Assembly (NCBI RefSeq): GCF_000204055.1
Contig: NW_006768775.1
Span: 1-64,000, forward strand
From: Melampsora larici-populina 98AG31
Taxonomy: Eukaryota > Basidiomycota > Pucciniomycetes > Pucciniales > Melampsoraceae
DNA length: 64,000 bases
Reading direction: 5' to 3'
Positions within the stretch are counted from its first letter, which is position 1, and each line of letters opens with the position of its first letter. Shown here piece by piece: positions 21,402 to 32,960 of the stretch. The translations under genes were made by a program, and so were the position numbers. The notes under the pieces are model-generated. The model searched no databases. It was not told the origin of the DNA and saw only the letters and a list, made by a program, of their open reading frames with translations.

Positions 21402-24400
21402 TCAGTCAAGGAGTTGCAGGAGAAGCTTACTGACCTTCACACTTAGAAAAACCACATCACCCGATACCAGTATCTCTCTCATTGCATAAAAGACAATCAT
21501 TTGGCCCGGAAGGCACTTCTTGAGCAGCAATACCGACTTCCCAGGTGCATTGTTTTCGGCCTTCCAAATGGATTGTACTTGCGCTATCATTCCACTCGCT
21601 TTGAGCTACCCAAAGTCAGGCAACATATCAATGTTGAAATACAAAAGCATATGAAACCTTTGGATATCTCACATGGACAAAGTCTTTTGCCTCTAGCTTT
21701 TGCCCATTTTCCAACCTCACATTAGCATAGCATTCTAATGTTTTCCCGGGGTTGAGATCAGGTAAACCCGCTGGAAGGGGATTTGGGGTTTTGCATTTTT
21801 CTTTCAAAGACAAAGAAACAATGTTTAATTGAAACATTGATTAAGTTCAGTGAGAGACATAGGAATGATGTGGACTCACGTCCCATTATGAAGCAAGAGG
21901 CCCTCCCTTTGTTCTTCTCATGGCACATTGCAGGAAACAAGTCGGGAACCATTTCGAAAAGTGACCGCAGCATGGGTCCAGGCCGGACGCGACAGTGCAG
22001 CTCGCCGTTGAAAAAAGATGATCCACATATGAACATACACATCATTCCACTGGTTGCGAAGTTGTTTGCAATATCTCGACCGGGGCTTAAGCTATTCAAG
22101 TGGACTGATGCCTGGCGGAGTACTCCATTGAAGGATTCGAACTCTTCAGTTGCAAACAGACAAGCTGGTCCAAATCTCCGGATTGACTGTTGCAAGTGAA
22201 CAAGCATGTGAAACTTGGGTTTGTTAACCCACTGTGCTGATACGGAGATCAGCAGGTGCAGAAAGGACTCGATTATAATATCCAACTCCTTGAGATATTC
22301 ATCCATGTTGGGTATATCCGTTTGAAATACATACGAGGCTAGCAAGCAGAGCGATGTCCAGACGTGTCTCTTCTCCGGCGGGATATGATCAAATAATACA
22401 AAAGGCACGGTCTGCAAGACCGTCGGAAACTCCTTACCAACCAGACTTTGATAGAATTGTATCAGTGTATTTGGTATAATTGGTGGAATGTTCAAACCCT
22501 TAGTATTGAAAGAGCGCCACCTCGCCGATATGTCATTGTAGCACGGGGAACCAAATTTTGTCGAGGGAAGCCCATTGATGAGATCTCGAAACAGGTTCTT
22601 AGTTATCCCCAGAAGTACCACATGCAGAGTCTCGACCGGAGTATCAGTATGGCCATCAAATCCTACCACGTCAGGAAATGAGTAGGTTAGGTCAAAGAAG
22701 TAGCCACACTAGGCGTAAAACACCTCTCACCTTTAAGCCTCAGCATTGGGTTGAAGATCCTTTCGCCAACATCAACATTTATTTGCTCACATAGACTTTC
22801 TACCTCTGCTTGGGGAAGAGTGTCATGTGCACTTTGGACCTTCTTTATGAAGTATTCATTGACCATGTCTTTCACACCACAATCTCGTATCTTGTTATCC
22901 ACCTGAGTTTTGGTGTGTTGTTGTTGAGCCAAACTCCAGATGTCATGTGTTATCCATTTGGTGTCACTCCACCGGCGAATGGGTTTTTGGATCTGTTTGG
23001 GGGGTTTTTGGGGTTAAATATGGCACATCATCAGTAGGAATGAAAACTCATACTGGGCGGTGGTTTTCATCCAATCCAATGAAATCTCACAAATACTGAT
23101 GAGTCTTTTTTTCCGCCAATTTTTTAACTTGTAGATCACACATACGGCAAGGGGTGAGGGTGTTGGCAGGGTTCAAAGTGTTGGATATTTCGGCATGCAT
23201 GGAGGGGTCCCCAAGGTGGCAGAGGACAACCACCATTGCAAAGACTTCTTCACCAAGGGTGTGGTCATAGGCGACCATACCATTGACTGCGAGATCACTG
23301 GAGGATATTCATCAACAAGGTGTTAGGCATATACAGCCTCAAAAGTAAAGTAAACACTTACTTTACTTCGTCAACGACTTGGTCTAGCAAGTCAAGAGCT
23401 GAGGCGCAATTTGAAGTCGCCAAGAAGTGTATGTTGAATTCTTGGTTGGTATACTCTGGAGCTAAACCCAACAAGGTAAAGTATAAACTCATGTGCTTAT
23501 TCCATTTTTTTGACACGTTTACGGACGTGTCATCAGAGTACAAAGTGATTGGGACATGTTGAATGACTTTGCCTTGCAATTTTTTTCTCCAAACATTTTC
23601 AATGGGATGAGCCCTCAACCCCATTGCATTACGATCTAAATACGTTGGAGATCAGACATCAGCGAAGAAATGATGCGCAAATCATGACATTTCTCAGATG
23701 TCTTACAATACAATTGATCTCTACAATCCGTCTTAAGTAAGTAACCGGGGTATAATTCGACCTCGTCAAACGTTTTCCAAAAATTATCGCATTTGATTGT
23801 GAACAGATCAGGCGAGTGAAAGGGCGGGTCATTTGAAACCGTGACTTTGAGATATGCTATGTCTTCTGGATCCGGTTCCACAGTTGCGGCCATGCATTTT
23901 GCCAGGAGTGTACCATCTTTTTGGTAGAAAAACATAGGTATGACTAATTGCTTAGAGTGAAGCTGAAGTGGCTCATAGATATAAAAGTGCCGGTTGTTTA
24001 TTGCAATCATCTGGACGCGGAGGTCACGGGGGTATTCTTCTCGCCATTTCTGACACTGGGAAAATCTGTTTATCGGGGTATTTGTGGCGGGTACCTTGGG
24101 AACAAACACTATATGAGGACTAATCAATGGATTGCCCAATTCCTATATACATTCCAGTGTCAACCACAAACGATTCACCACGAACACCATGGAAGGTGCA
24201 CACACGTTTCTAATTATTGTCTCTACTTTCTGACCGAACAAAGGCTTTCCCTCTGGGCTCATACGTTCAGAAAGTTTTATACCCACTCTTTCTTTCATGC
24301 GAGCGCTTAAAGCTAGTAAAACACCCCAGTCAGGCAGTGTCACCTTACAAAGACGGAAAACCAATCGACACCGCAGGTATTGATCGCGTGAAAGGATACT

Positions 24401-25013
24401 CCGTGCCGAACCCATCAGGAGTAACGCCAGAACATGCTGAGAACAAACAAAATGGGACATCAGCAGGCATATGGAGATAGATAGTGAGGTTAATTTACAA
24501 CCTCACCTCCAATTTTTTAAACGGGAACCAATCAATAGCATCTTGAATTTTTCCACTCCTCAACTCTTCTTCCAAAGCTTGCTGAATCTCTTTGTCGTCA
24601 TCTCCTTCTTCCGTTTCTTGGATGTTTTCAACTTCGTCCAATGCCTGACGCAGTGTATCGAAGGTCATTGAGTCTTCTGAATCATCTGAGAGGGACTGCA
24701 GCAAGTGTAAAGGGTCATCTTCCAGGTTCCTAAGTAGTGTAAGTGGTGACAGAGGTTGCATTGGAGGGGAGGAGAAGTGACCATCGTAGGTCTCGCCTTG
24801 GACTTCCTCCATAGAGGGAGTTTGATCTCGGTTTGCTGAAAGGTTTGTGGCTGTTTGAACACGTTCATCGGCTTCCTCTTGTTCCATAAAATCAATGACG
24901 GCTAACATATGGGCAGGCGAGTTGATATGTCCCTCGTAGTTCTTCATTGAGCGTGTCTGACATACTGAGCATTGATACCTTGGAGGGCCGCCGCGGTGAT
25001 TAGGAAATAACAT
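21402..25013 (-). CDS. Fungal DDE transposase of the CACTA/Plavaka-like kind, multi-exon
   Basis: It starts at ATG 25013 with a C2H2-type finger (YQCSVCQTRSMKNYEGH...H) and an acidic linker. After introns come a DNA-interaction segment with INNRHFYIYEPLQL and PMFFYQKDG (23636-24139), then LYSDDTSVNVSKKWNKHMSL (23358-23624), VVLCHLGDPSMHAEISN with PCRMCDL (23087-23278), a segment at 22687-22932, and a long exon 21758-22669 with TPVETLHVVLLGITK, KPKFHMLVHL and RRFGPACLFATEEFESFNG. The C-terminal part runs past 21628 and 21402 (MREILVSGDVVFLSVK). The acidic residues in DDTS, LGD and ATEEFESF are plausible DDE residues. I recall this arrangement from basidiomycete transposases related to Transposase_21 and Plavaka; the exact family is not certain. 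Exon joins were not all worked out, so integrity is unproven. Confidence 0.65.
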
Positions 25014-25429
25014 GACGTCTGTAAAACATCTGGTTCAGGCTGGGTATGTCAGGATAAGAAAGAGGATGACTTACGTGAGTTGCGGGGTGGTGCTATCATT
25101 TGAGGTGTTGAGTTTGACATGGTGGGGTTGTCTTCGTGAAGCAAGACTGTGTGAAGTCTTCATTGGAACTTGTGGTACACTCAAATGGTCTGCCGGCGGC
25201 TGTAGACCGCCCAAGGATCGGCAGTCGGGTTTAAAAGTGTGGCCTCCTTGGAGACTGCCTACTGGCCACTCGCCGCCCATATGTAAATCGGGCCATGGGC
25301 CATCTACAGACCTGACCATTCTCAGACTCTTATGGGCTGTGTATGGGTCAGTCCATAGGCCAGCTACTGACCCGACCATTCTGAGCCCCGGGGGGACCAT
25401 TTTCTGACACAGAACCATCCGGTGGTGTA
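25014..25429. other. 5' flank of the transposase
   Basis: Holds an imperfect duplication of about 70 bp with the block ACAGACCTGACCATTCTCAG and ACTGACCCGACCATTCTGAG (about 25302 and 25366), and palindromic CTGCCGGCGGC words near 25190. It may be subterminal sequence of the transposon; no gene. Confidence 0.35.
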
Positions 25430-25605
25430 GGGGATACAAAGTTACAACTGGTATTTTTTTCCCAGTTTCCCAGTTTTTGTTTTTTGGCTAACCCTAACCC
25501 TAACCCCTAACCCTAACCCTCTCCCAGCTTCCCAGTTTGCGTTTTTGGCGGTATTTGGGAAACTTGGAAACTGGGAAAAACTCCCAGTTTTGACTTTGTA
25601 TCCCC
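25430..25605. mobile_element. 176-bp MITE carrying telomere-like repeats, TA flanks
   Basis: It begins GGGGATACAAAGT and ends ACTTTGTATCCCC, flanked by TA on both sides (25428-25429 and 25606-25607), as for Tc1/mariner-type insertions. Inside are CCCAGTTTCCCAG repeats in both orientations, and at 25488-25520 five to six CTAACCC units, the complement of the TTAGGG telomere repeat, one of them with an extra C. Confidence 0.65.
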
Positions 25606-25843
25606 TAAATGTGAAGGTGTTTTTTTGTACTTATCTTTCTCTCAAGTCGCAAAACGATGAACATGCGCACTTGTTCCCTCTACATCCTCCGACTCTCATT
25701 TTTTCAAAAAATCCAGCGCCTCATGAGATAAATGGAAAAAGCCTTTGGGGCTGAAAGCTGGGGCTAACAAGGCTTACGGTGACCAGATTTGCTGCGCGTC
25801 AGAAACATATGATTTTGACGTACAGTCAAAACAAGACTTTTGC

Positions 25844-26141
25844 AATAGGGGTACTCAAAACTCCAGAAACGTGTCCCAGAAGTGTCAAGAAGTGACATCC
25901 AGAAACTTCTGGGACACCTCCAAAGTGTTTCTGGGCATCTGGAATCTTCTGGGACCCAGAAGAGTCTGTGCCCTCCATGAACGACAGATCCTTCTCATAT
26001 CTCCCGTCACTTGGCATTGACTCAATCAACACCACACCATTGTATTCATCACCACCAAACAATAGGGGTATTCAAAACTCCAGAAACGTGCCTCAGAAGT
26101 GTCAAGAAGTGACATCCAGAAACTTCTGGGACACCCCAAAT
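25844..26141 (+). repeat. Pair of 80-bp direct repeats, internally palindromic
   Basis: AATAGGGGTACTCAAAACTC... (25846-25925) recurs at 26062-26141 with few changes. Each copy contains GTCCCAGAAG and CTTCTGGGAC as an inverted pair around GTCAAGAAGTGACATC, so each can fold as a hairpin. The start codon of the next gene lies in the second copy. Confidence 0.75.
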
Positions 26142-27083
26142 TCAAATTTGGAGATTATCAACCCAAATTTGAATTTGAAAACTTTACCCCACCGGGATGT
26201 ATGTATCAACTGCACACAGGCAGGCCTTCTCCACCTGACATCACTCAATTTAAATGGCAGATATACCGGTGGATATACCCCCTTCATATTCCCACCTTTC
26301 TCGCACTCCATCCAACTCGTCAATTGCGGGACAATCAACCAATTCCTCAGTATCATTACACATTTGTCTCACCAACTATCAACTCACACATCTCGCCAGT
26401 TCTCCAGCCTCACATCTCAGCAATCCCTAACCCGCATACTTGGGGAACAATGACTCCCACATCCTACCAACCATTGATTCAGACTTTATCTTTTCAAGCA
26501 CCTCAAGAAACGCAACTTACACAAGAAACTCAATCCAATCAAAATCCCAAGAAAAAAAAACAAAAAAAACATGACTCCAAGCCCAAGCCCAAGACCAACC
26601 AGCCATCTTCCCCTGCCCGTCCTCAAACCCAGTGGCGCACAGACCTCAATAAGGATGGCAAGACTGCGTTGTGGATCCTAGTTGAATGGCTCACGACTCC
26701 GGATGGTGACAGTTTTTGTCTTGACTGGTGGAGAGGCAAAGGCGGAACAATTAAGAAGGCAAAGATCGCCGAGGACGTTTCCAAGTACCTTAGTGAAAAC
26801 GGATTTCCAAACATAAAACCTACCTCAGTCGAGCAACAAGTATGTCTATCCACTCCTTGATTGTCAATGTATATATACACATGTTCATCCTGTGATTTTT
26901 TTTCTCCATTAGATCCAAGATCTTGAGAGAAGTTTCCAGGACAGGCAAGAAGTCACCTGTGCCCTACAGATGTCACAACAAAATACCGTGCAGTCTGTAA
27001 AGAATCATATGGCACCGTACCGAAAATTAGTAGACAGAACGCCCAGACGTCTGGAATCGGTCTTTTACACTGCATCAAGTTAA
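26099..27083 (+). CDS. Myb/SANT-like DNA-binding protein, two exons
   Basis: Exon 1 26099-26839, GTATGT...CATTAG intron 26840-26912, exon 2 26913-27083. The join is in phase (VEQQ-IQDLERSFQDRQEV). The Pro/Gln-rich N-terminal half ends in a Lys-rich stretch. The C-terminal domain (about residues 175-290) reads WRTDLNKDGKTALWILVEWL, then WWRGKGGTIKKAKIAEDVSK and VEQQIQDLERSF. This is the tri-helical Myb/SANT-like pattern seen in many rust proteins, often linked to transposons. It would bind DNA in the nucleus. The start is uncertain because the first codons are in a repeat; an alternative ATG is at the GTMTPTSYQ segment. Confidence 0.55.
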
Positions 27084-27470
27084 TCTCAGACACGTCTGCC
27101 TCCCCTAAAAATCCGCACAAGGCAGCGATAGGCCAACCAGACCGGTCTCACCACGACTTCCCTCTCAGAGTCCTCACCACAGACCAGTCTGTCGACTCGC
27201 AGACCGGTCTCACCACCACTTCCCTCTCTGAGTTCTCATCACAGACCGGTCTGTACACTCACAGACCGGTCTCACTCCGCCTCGTCATCACCAGACTGGT
27301 CTGTAGTAGTTCAGACCCGTCTCACTGCACTTATCACAACCAGACAGGTCTTTAGCAGCTCAGACCGACATCACCAACACTCCTCAACACCAGACCGGTC
27401 TGTCAAAAACAAAATCCAACATCAGATCGGTCTGCATGCCCCATTATACTGACCGTCACTCTTACCAGAC
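27030..27470. repeat. Array of palindromic AGACCGGTCT motifs
   Basis: About a dozen copies of CAGACCGGTCTG or one-base variants (AGACTGGTCT, AGACAGGTCT, AGACCCGTCT, AGATCGGTCT) occur in 440 bp, spaced alternately about 20 and 40 bases, in a larger unit of about 60 bp with CACCACTTCCCTCTCTGAG. The motif itself is a perfect palindrome; the spacers vary more than the motifs. Confidence 0.8.
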
Positions 27471-28478
27471 TGGACTCCTTCCAACTGAAACACTCACTCT
27501 GTGACACTTCTACCAACCTTCAATTCTTTCATTGGTTTGTCACCATGAAAAGTGTATACAGCACGATTGAACACAAGCGAATACAAAGTTGCAAGCAAAA
27601 GAACAACGTGTACTGCTACTCCACCATCACCCTATCATGATTGATGAGTTTCTCAAAGGTCAGTTGTGTTCTCGAGTCAAGAGAAATCATTGGAAGGTAT
27701 CCATTGTCCTCAAATTGGTGCAAGTGACCTGTCAATCATCGATTGACACCCTTCAAAGCCAGCAAAATTTGAACATCTAGTCTTGACTCTTGAGATTTGA
27801 GAGTCAGGTAGAAACAATTGGCCAATTCAATTTCAACGTTTCATTATTTATAACAACATGAGTTTGCAAAATGACCTGTACTGATTGTATTATCTCATCT
27901 TCATATAAGCCATTTCAAAGTCTCAAAGATGAAGTCAAGTCAATCAATGACTTGTATTGCATTGTCTTGATTGATGTTGTTTCTGATTTGTACTTGTCGT
28001 AGGCTATTTCTATTGCTGTCATATGTATGTATTTAGATCAATACTGTTTTTGAATGGGAAAATAACTAAAATGAACTCCGTGGCATGTGGAATGAAACAT
28101 GAACAAAAACTGAATCACACCAATAACCAAAAAACTGAATTGCGCATTGATGTGAGAAAACATCACAAAACAAGCCAAGAAAGGAAAATTAAAAATCAGA
28201 CGAGTTGCTCAACGCTAGCTCTTGTCACTTGATAAACACAACACGCTTCCGATCATTCAATTGAAGTTTGGTTTTGTCACGGTTTTGTCATGGAATACAA
28301 AAGTTTGCCCAAAATAAGAGAGAGATACACATTGAAGGATATAAATAAAATCCCTACTCTCCTTATGACACCGAGTATTCCCCTATGAAACTGAGTGCAA
28401 GACTGACTAGTCAGCCAATTTGATCTTATAAGTAGCTGATTTTGAGAGATGACTAACCTTCATCCCAGCGCGGTTTGC
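27471..28478. other. Gene-free stretch
   Basis: AT-rich with several short direct repeats of TCAAGTCAATCAATGACTTG type near 27930-27960. No supported gene. Confidence 0.4.
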
Positions 28479-28700
28479 TTAAATGGAAGTCTCACCACCA
28501 CCATTACCACCACCTGCTTCGGTAGAAGTCTCACCACCACCACCAGAAGCTTCAGTAGAAGTCTCACCACCACCACCACAAGCTTCAGTACAAGTAAATT
28601 TGAGGATCTTAAACTTCCCGTTTCTGATGTCGTCTATCCAATGTTGTCGCTCTTTGGCATCCATTGCTGTGAAGCCCTTTTGATACTCTTCCTCGGTCAT
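28479..28700 (-). CDS. Small frame with Gly/Glu/Thr repeats
   Basis: Seventy-three codons: MTEEEYQKGFTAMDAKERQH, then a short charged stretch, then tandem GGGGETSTEAS units encoded by a CCACCACCACCAGAAGCTTC-type minisatellite. The N-terminal part resembles a helical unit, but nothing identifies a family. It may be a gene fragment attached to a microsatellite. Confidence 0.25.
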   Translation of the reverse strand: MTEEEYQKGFTAMDAKERQHWIDDIRNGKFKILKFTCTEACGGGGETSTEASGGGGETSTEAGGGNGGGETSI

Positions 28701-29787
28701 TGATGAATCAGTGTGGTGGTCTATTTATGATAACAAGCAAGAAAATTAATCATCTTTACTTTACCAAGTTATTAGAAAACTTCAGTGTAGCAGGAAATTC
28801 AAAATTCAGGTTTTCAGATCAATTAAAGCTCTTAGAGGCTTATGTATACTTATTAGCTCAATATTATGTCATCTCATGTCAAAATTATTCTTAAGATCAA
28901 CATAGTTTACTTACAAAGTTATTACAAAAAGACAGAAAAAGAAAAGATAAGAAAAATTCGAAAATATAGGTGTAAAAGTTGGACAATGGTTTTTAGGTTA
29001 TTTATAATTAAGTTATGGGTTTTATAAGGTTAGAATATGAAAGAACAACATTTTATTATACAGTAACAATTTGAATCTTCAAGGTTGATAAGGGAAAACA
29101 GAAGTTATTAGCAGAAATGTGCTTTTTCGAAGTTGGTAAACAAGGGTTATGCGTGTAGTTTACATATGTAATGGTGGTAGTAGTGGAAATTAAGGTTGCC
29201 AAGAGGATTTTCCGGGATTTTTAAGGTTATAGAAGATGATGTCATATTACATGAGCAAGAAAAAGAGAGTAGTAGCTGTGAAAAGTGAAGAAAATGGGTG
29301 AATTTTGTGGAAAATGAAGGTTTTCAGCTAATTACATATGTCAAATGTTGTCAGATTAAGTTGGTAGATAGCTCATTCAACGCAAAAGAGTGGATTACAT
29401 AATGTACAAACATTAAATCATTAGTAACGGAGGTGTATGTAACAAGTTATAAGGCAAGTAAGAAATTAGTGTGAATCTCAAATTTACAGTCACAAGTCAA
29501 CATGTAACACCAAAAACCTTAACTTCACAACTCAATATCTTACTCATCACTCATCAGAAATAGGTCATATGGGTGTCATAAATGATCAGTATCACAAGGG
29601 CTACAAGATGCACTATAGTAGACCAAAATTGGACCACTTCTGAAAAAATTTGTAATCTCAAAAATTGGTTTGCAGCTAGTTTACAAGGATACATCTTACA
29701 TTAGTAACAAGATCATTACATTGCATCATTACATGGTTTTTAGGGTTCTCTAGGCGGATTTGACTGGTTTTTGAGGCTGTTGACTGT
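28701..29787. other. AT-rich gene-free stretch
   Basis: No open frame of note. TTACAT, GGTTTTTAGG and GTTATTA words recur, suggesting old transposon non-coding sequence. Confidence 0.4.
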
Positions 29788-30252
29788 TGTAGAGGTTGTT
29801 ACATGTGGATATAAATACTCTTTGATGATTTTGGGATTGTTGTTCCCCTTTCTGCATCTTATACCTTTGTTGTAGTGTTATAAATCATCATTTATTTACT
29901 ATATTTGTACTAAGATCACTTAAATCCGCCCCTTCAAAGCAAGGAGGAATTTATTCACGTGTGTTAAAGACTATAAGTCAAATTGGGAATAATACTTAAC
30001 AACAGTATTGCTAGTAATAACATAGTGTGTGGACTTTTTGCGCTTAAAAACTGGGAATAATATTACACAACAGTATTGCTTTATTTCTCTGGTGCCTTTA
30101 TCTTTTTCTCTGTTATCACAAAGTGGTCAGCAAGTGCCCTTGTGCTGATTTCTTTGAAGAAGGCAGTCTTTAGGCAACTTCTACTATATTACACGTAGTA
30201 GATTATCCCTTCTTAGGTGTTGTAAAGCTCTTGTTGAGCTTCAAATACTACA
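29788..30252 (+). repeat. LTR-like segment abutting a truncated RT
   Basis: Begins TGTAGAGG and ends ATACTACA (5-bp inverted ends TGTAG/CTACA). A TATA-like ATATAAATAC lies near 29809, and the 3' 160 bp resemble 10560-10740. The next base starts the truncated DIRS RT. No clear 5-bp target duplication was found, so calling it a solo LTR is tentative. Confidence 0.35.
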
Positions 30253-31240
30253 ACATATGGAAGTTAATTGTCCAGAAAACCTTGGGCTTTGCAAAGATTT
30301 GTTGGTGGGTGGACAACAACCTAATCCTCAAAAGAGCCGGAGAGAAGATGTCCTTGAAAGACATCACAGACCTTAGTGACAAACTAGGAGTAAGAACAAA
30401 CCCAAAGAAAAACCGGGAATTTGGAGCAAAACAGAGGTATCTGGGGTTTGTTTGGAATGGTTTCGACCACACGGTGAGGCTCCCGGACAAAAAGCTACAA
30501 GAAAGACGGGACCAAATCGACAAAATCCTGCAACCAGGCTTGGTGTGGTCCTACTCCCACATCAACAGTTTTGTAGGAAGGCTGGTACATACCGTTAATA
30601 TTGTGCCACACATGGCCCCCTACCTGAACTCCATCTACCGATGGCTACACTCTTGGAAGAACACTAACGCTCTGAGACGAGCACCGGAAGATGTGGTGGA
30701 GAACCTAACGGAATGGCAAATATGCCTAAGGGAGTTTGACTCAAGGTCATTGATCCAAGACCAAGAACCAATCAAGGTGAACTGGGTGGGCAACGCGGCC
30801 TCATCCGCAGGAATAGGCGTCCTAGTAAAAACAAATTGGGCAATGTTCAGGCTATCAGACAACTGGCAAACAATTGGCTTATTCTCAGGGAGACGCACGA
30901 CAGCGTGGGCGGAGACCGTAGCAATCCGCCTGGGCCTCCTCGTCCTGACCGCGTATATCCGGTAGAAGGAAAGGTGTTCAAGTTCTACACTGACAACACA
31001 ACCACTGAGAACTGCATCAGAAACAGGAAGTCAAAGGATAAAGGAGTTAACTAAGAATGGAATAGAATCCAGAGGCTACTCACCACATTTAACTGCAACC
31101 TGAAGGAAGTTAGAGTCCAGTGAAAGGAGAATGAAGCAGACCAAATATCTTGAGGATTCATCCCCACGCAGATGAACTGGTGGGAAGAGGTGATGGTGGA
31201 GGTACCGGAAGACCTCCAACCTCTGCTCCAGCAGGTATGC
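30253..31240 (+). pseudogene. DIRS element 2: truncated RT-RNase H
   Basis: The 5' half of RT is missing. The frame opens at the homologue of the TWKKIM segment and reads ICWWVDNNL: the catalytic box is WVDN instead of WVDD, so one metal-binding aspartate is lost. It then follows YLGFVWNG, VGRLVHTVNIVPHM and, in RNase H, VGNAASSAGIG (WVGDAS elsewhere). A frame change near 30960 leads to FYTDNTTTEN, and stops follow at 31052 and beyond. There is no intron at the site interrupted in element 3 (57591). Confidence 0.8.
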
Positions 31241-31649
31241 TGTGTAACAGTCACAAATAGAAAGGGAAACATGTTTACTTGAGCCATGAAGAGATCAGCG
31301 TTGAGTTGAAAATTGTGATACACACACTGTGCCCTGAGAGAGAGAGTTTGACCCAGAGAGAGGTTCATGAGAGAACCGCCGCTGATGACCACTAGCCAAA
31401 ACGCGAGAAATCTCCAAGAGCCGGAGATGAACCGCAACCCCTGACCCTCCCTGACACGTAGGAAGGAAGGCCGAGGGGATCAACTTACTCGCGTGACTCC
31501 AGAGAGGCGGAAGAGTAAAGAGAACGACTGCACATCACCCCGCCGGACAGGTATAATCACACAAACTGATCCTAGAAGCCGCCACACAAACAAAGATGGA
31601 GAGGGCCAAGCTCAAACCGTTTGGGAGGTTCAGAAAGAACGCCCAAGGG

Positions 31650-32640
31650 ATCAATTCCTAAGGATCCAACAAGGTCCAACGCCAATTCCTGAGTGGAGCG
31701 TGGGCAGATGGCACGCTGAGACACTACAACTCAGCCATAGTAAAACGATTTAGATTTGCCAAAGTCAAGGGTATCAAAGACAAAGACCTACTGCTGATCT
31801 CAGGGAAGCTAGTTAGCAATTTCGTAGCATGGGTGTCGAAGAAAACGGTCCCGAACATAACGCAAGACAAATCAGTCAAGTTGTCAACACTGAAGGTGTA
31901 CATCGCCGGGCTCAAAGCATGGCACATGTTCCACGGAGAGACCTATCCATCACAAATTGACAACACGGTAAATACGCTACTAAGAGCAGCAACAAAAATA
32001 GAAGCACTCTTACACAAACGTAATATTGCAAGACCACCAGTCCTGGTAGCCGACCTGGCCGTGTTGATGGAGAGCCTGTCAATGGTGAGAGAGGAGGACT
32101 TGGCCCTACTGGCAATCACCCTGACAGCCTTCTGGGGCACAGCCAGGTTAGGAGAACTTGTAACCGACAGAGGGGAGAAGTCGATGCCCAAATGGCAGGA
32201 CATAACGTGGGCGAAAAACGGCACATACGCAAAGATTGCTTTATCGGACGCCAAAACCGCCGCTCCAGGGGAAATCCAATACCACCACCTACAGCGACAA
32301 AACTTGAATCTTGACCCAATAGCAGCGCTCTAGAGGCTCTACCTATTCCGCCCAAGAAAGGACTCCGAGGAAATCTTTCAAGTCATAAGGCAGGGTGCCA
32401 GACACAAGCTAAAGAAAACCAAAGTCATAGGGAAGCTCAGAGTACTATGGAACCAACATCAAAGCAAGAAAAAACAGATGCTCTACGGACACTCGTTCAG
32501 GATGGGCGGAGAGCCTCTAAGATGGAACCTCGGAGAAACAAGAGAAGAAATAAAGAGAGCGGGTAGATGCAGGGCAGACGCTTACCAGCTGTATGTACCT
32601 GAGGAAATTTGATCCAAAAGAAATGAGAGAGACGGTTAGA
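31650..32640 (+). pseudogene. DIRS element 2: tyrosine recombinase, decayed
   Basis: Frames joined by eye give LRHYNSAIVKRFRFAKVKG, VYIAGLKAWHMFHGE, AFWGTARLGELV with the first arginine, a stop at about 32331, and then YGHSFRMGGEPLRWNLG with the His and Arg, and ADAYQLYVPEE near the catalytic tyrosine. Stops and frame changes rule out activity. It aligns along its length with element 3 (58284-60150). Confidence 0.75.
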
Positions 32641-32816
32641 GTGTTGGAAGAACAGAGGAGGGATTGGCAGCCAGGTTTCCAAAAGCAGAATTAGGATTGG
32701 CGAGCAACCTGAAATACAGACTTAGAGTTTCACGCGCAAAACGGCCTTGAATGCCACTGTTACACACACGGGAAGGGGCACAATGAGAGGCAGACCACCC
32801 ACGGGCGTCGAGTAAT

Positions 32817-32953
32817 GGGGTTTCTTGGGGCTCACAGCTCTCCCACCTTGTGAGTGGCAGGGGTCAAGAAACCCCTATCTCTTTCTAGCCATTCTCACCT
32901 TGTAGGGGGTATTATGGTAGGGTAACCATAGGATACCCTACCCCCATACCCCC
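32817..32953. repeat. DIRS element 2 tail: two hairpins
   Basis: Hairpin A: GGGGTTTCTTG (32817-32827) pairs with CAAGAAACCCC (32865-32875), with an inner stem CTCACA/TGTGAG. Hairpin B: GGTAGGGTA (32916-32924) pairs with TACCCTACC (32934-32942), with an outer stem GGGGGTAT/ATACCCCC. Element 3 has the same two-hairpin layout with different stem sequence. Confidence 0.7.
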
Positions 32954-32960
32954 CTCTGAG

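Noticed and set aside
21402..25013. Calling the transposase KDZ because of the nearby TET/JBP-like gene
   Set aside because: The motifs (YSDDTS, LGDPSMHAE, ATEEFESFN) fit the CACTA/Plavaka-like group better than what I recall of KDZ.
27030..27470. CRISPR-like array
   Set aside because: The repeats are only about 10 bp, the spacing is irregular and the setting is a fungal genome.
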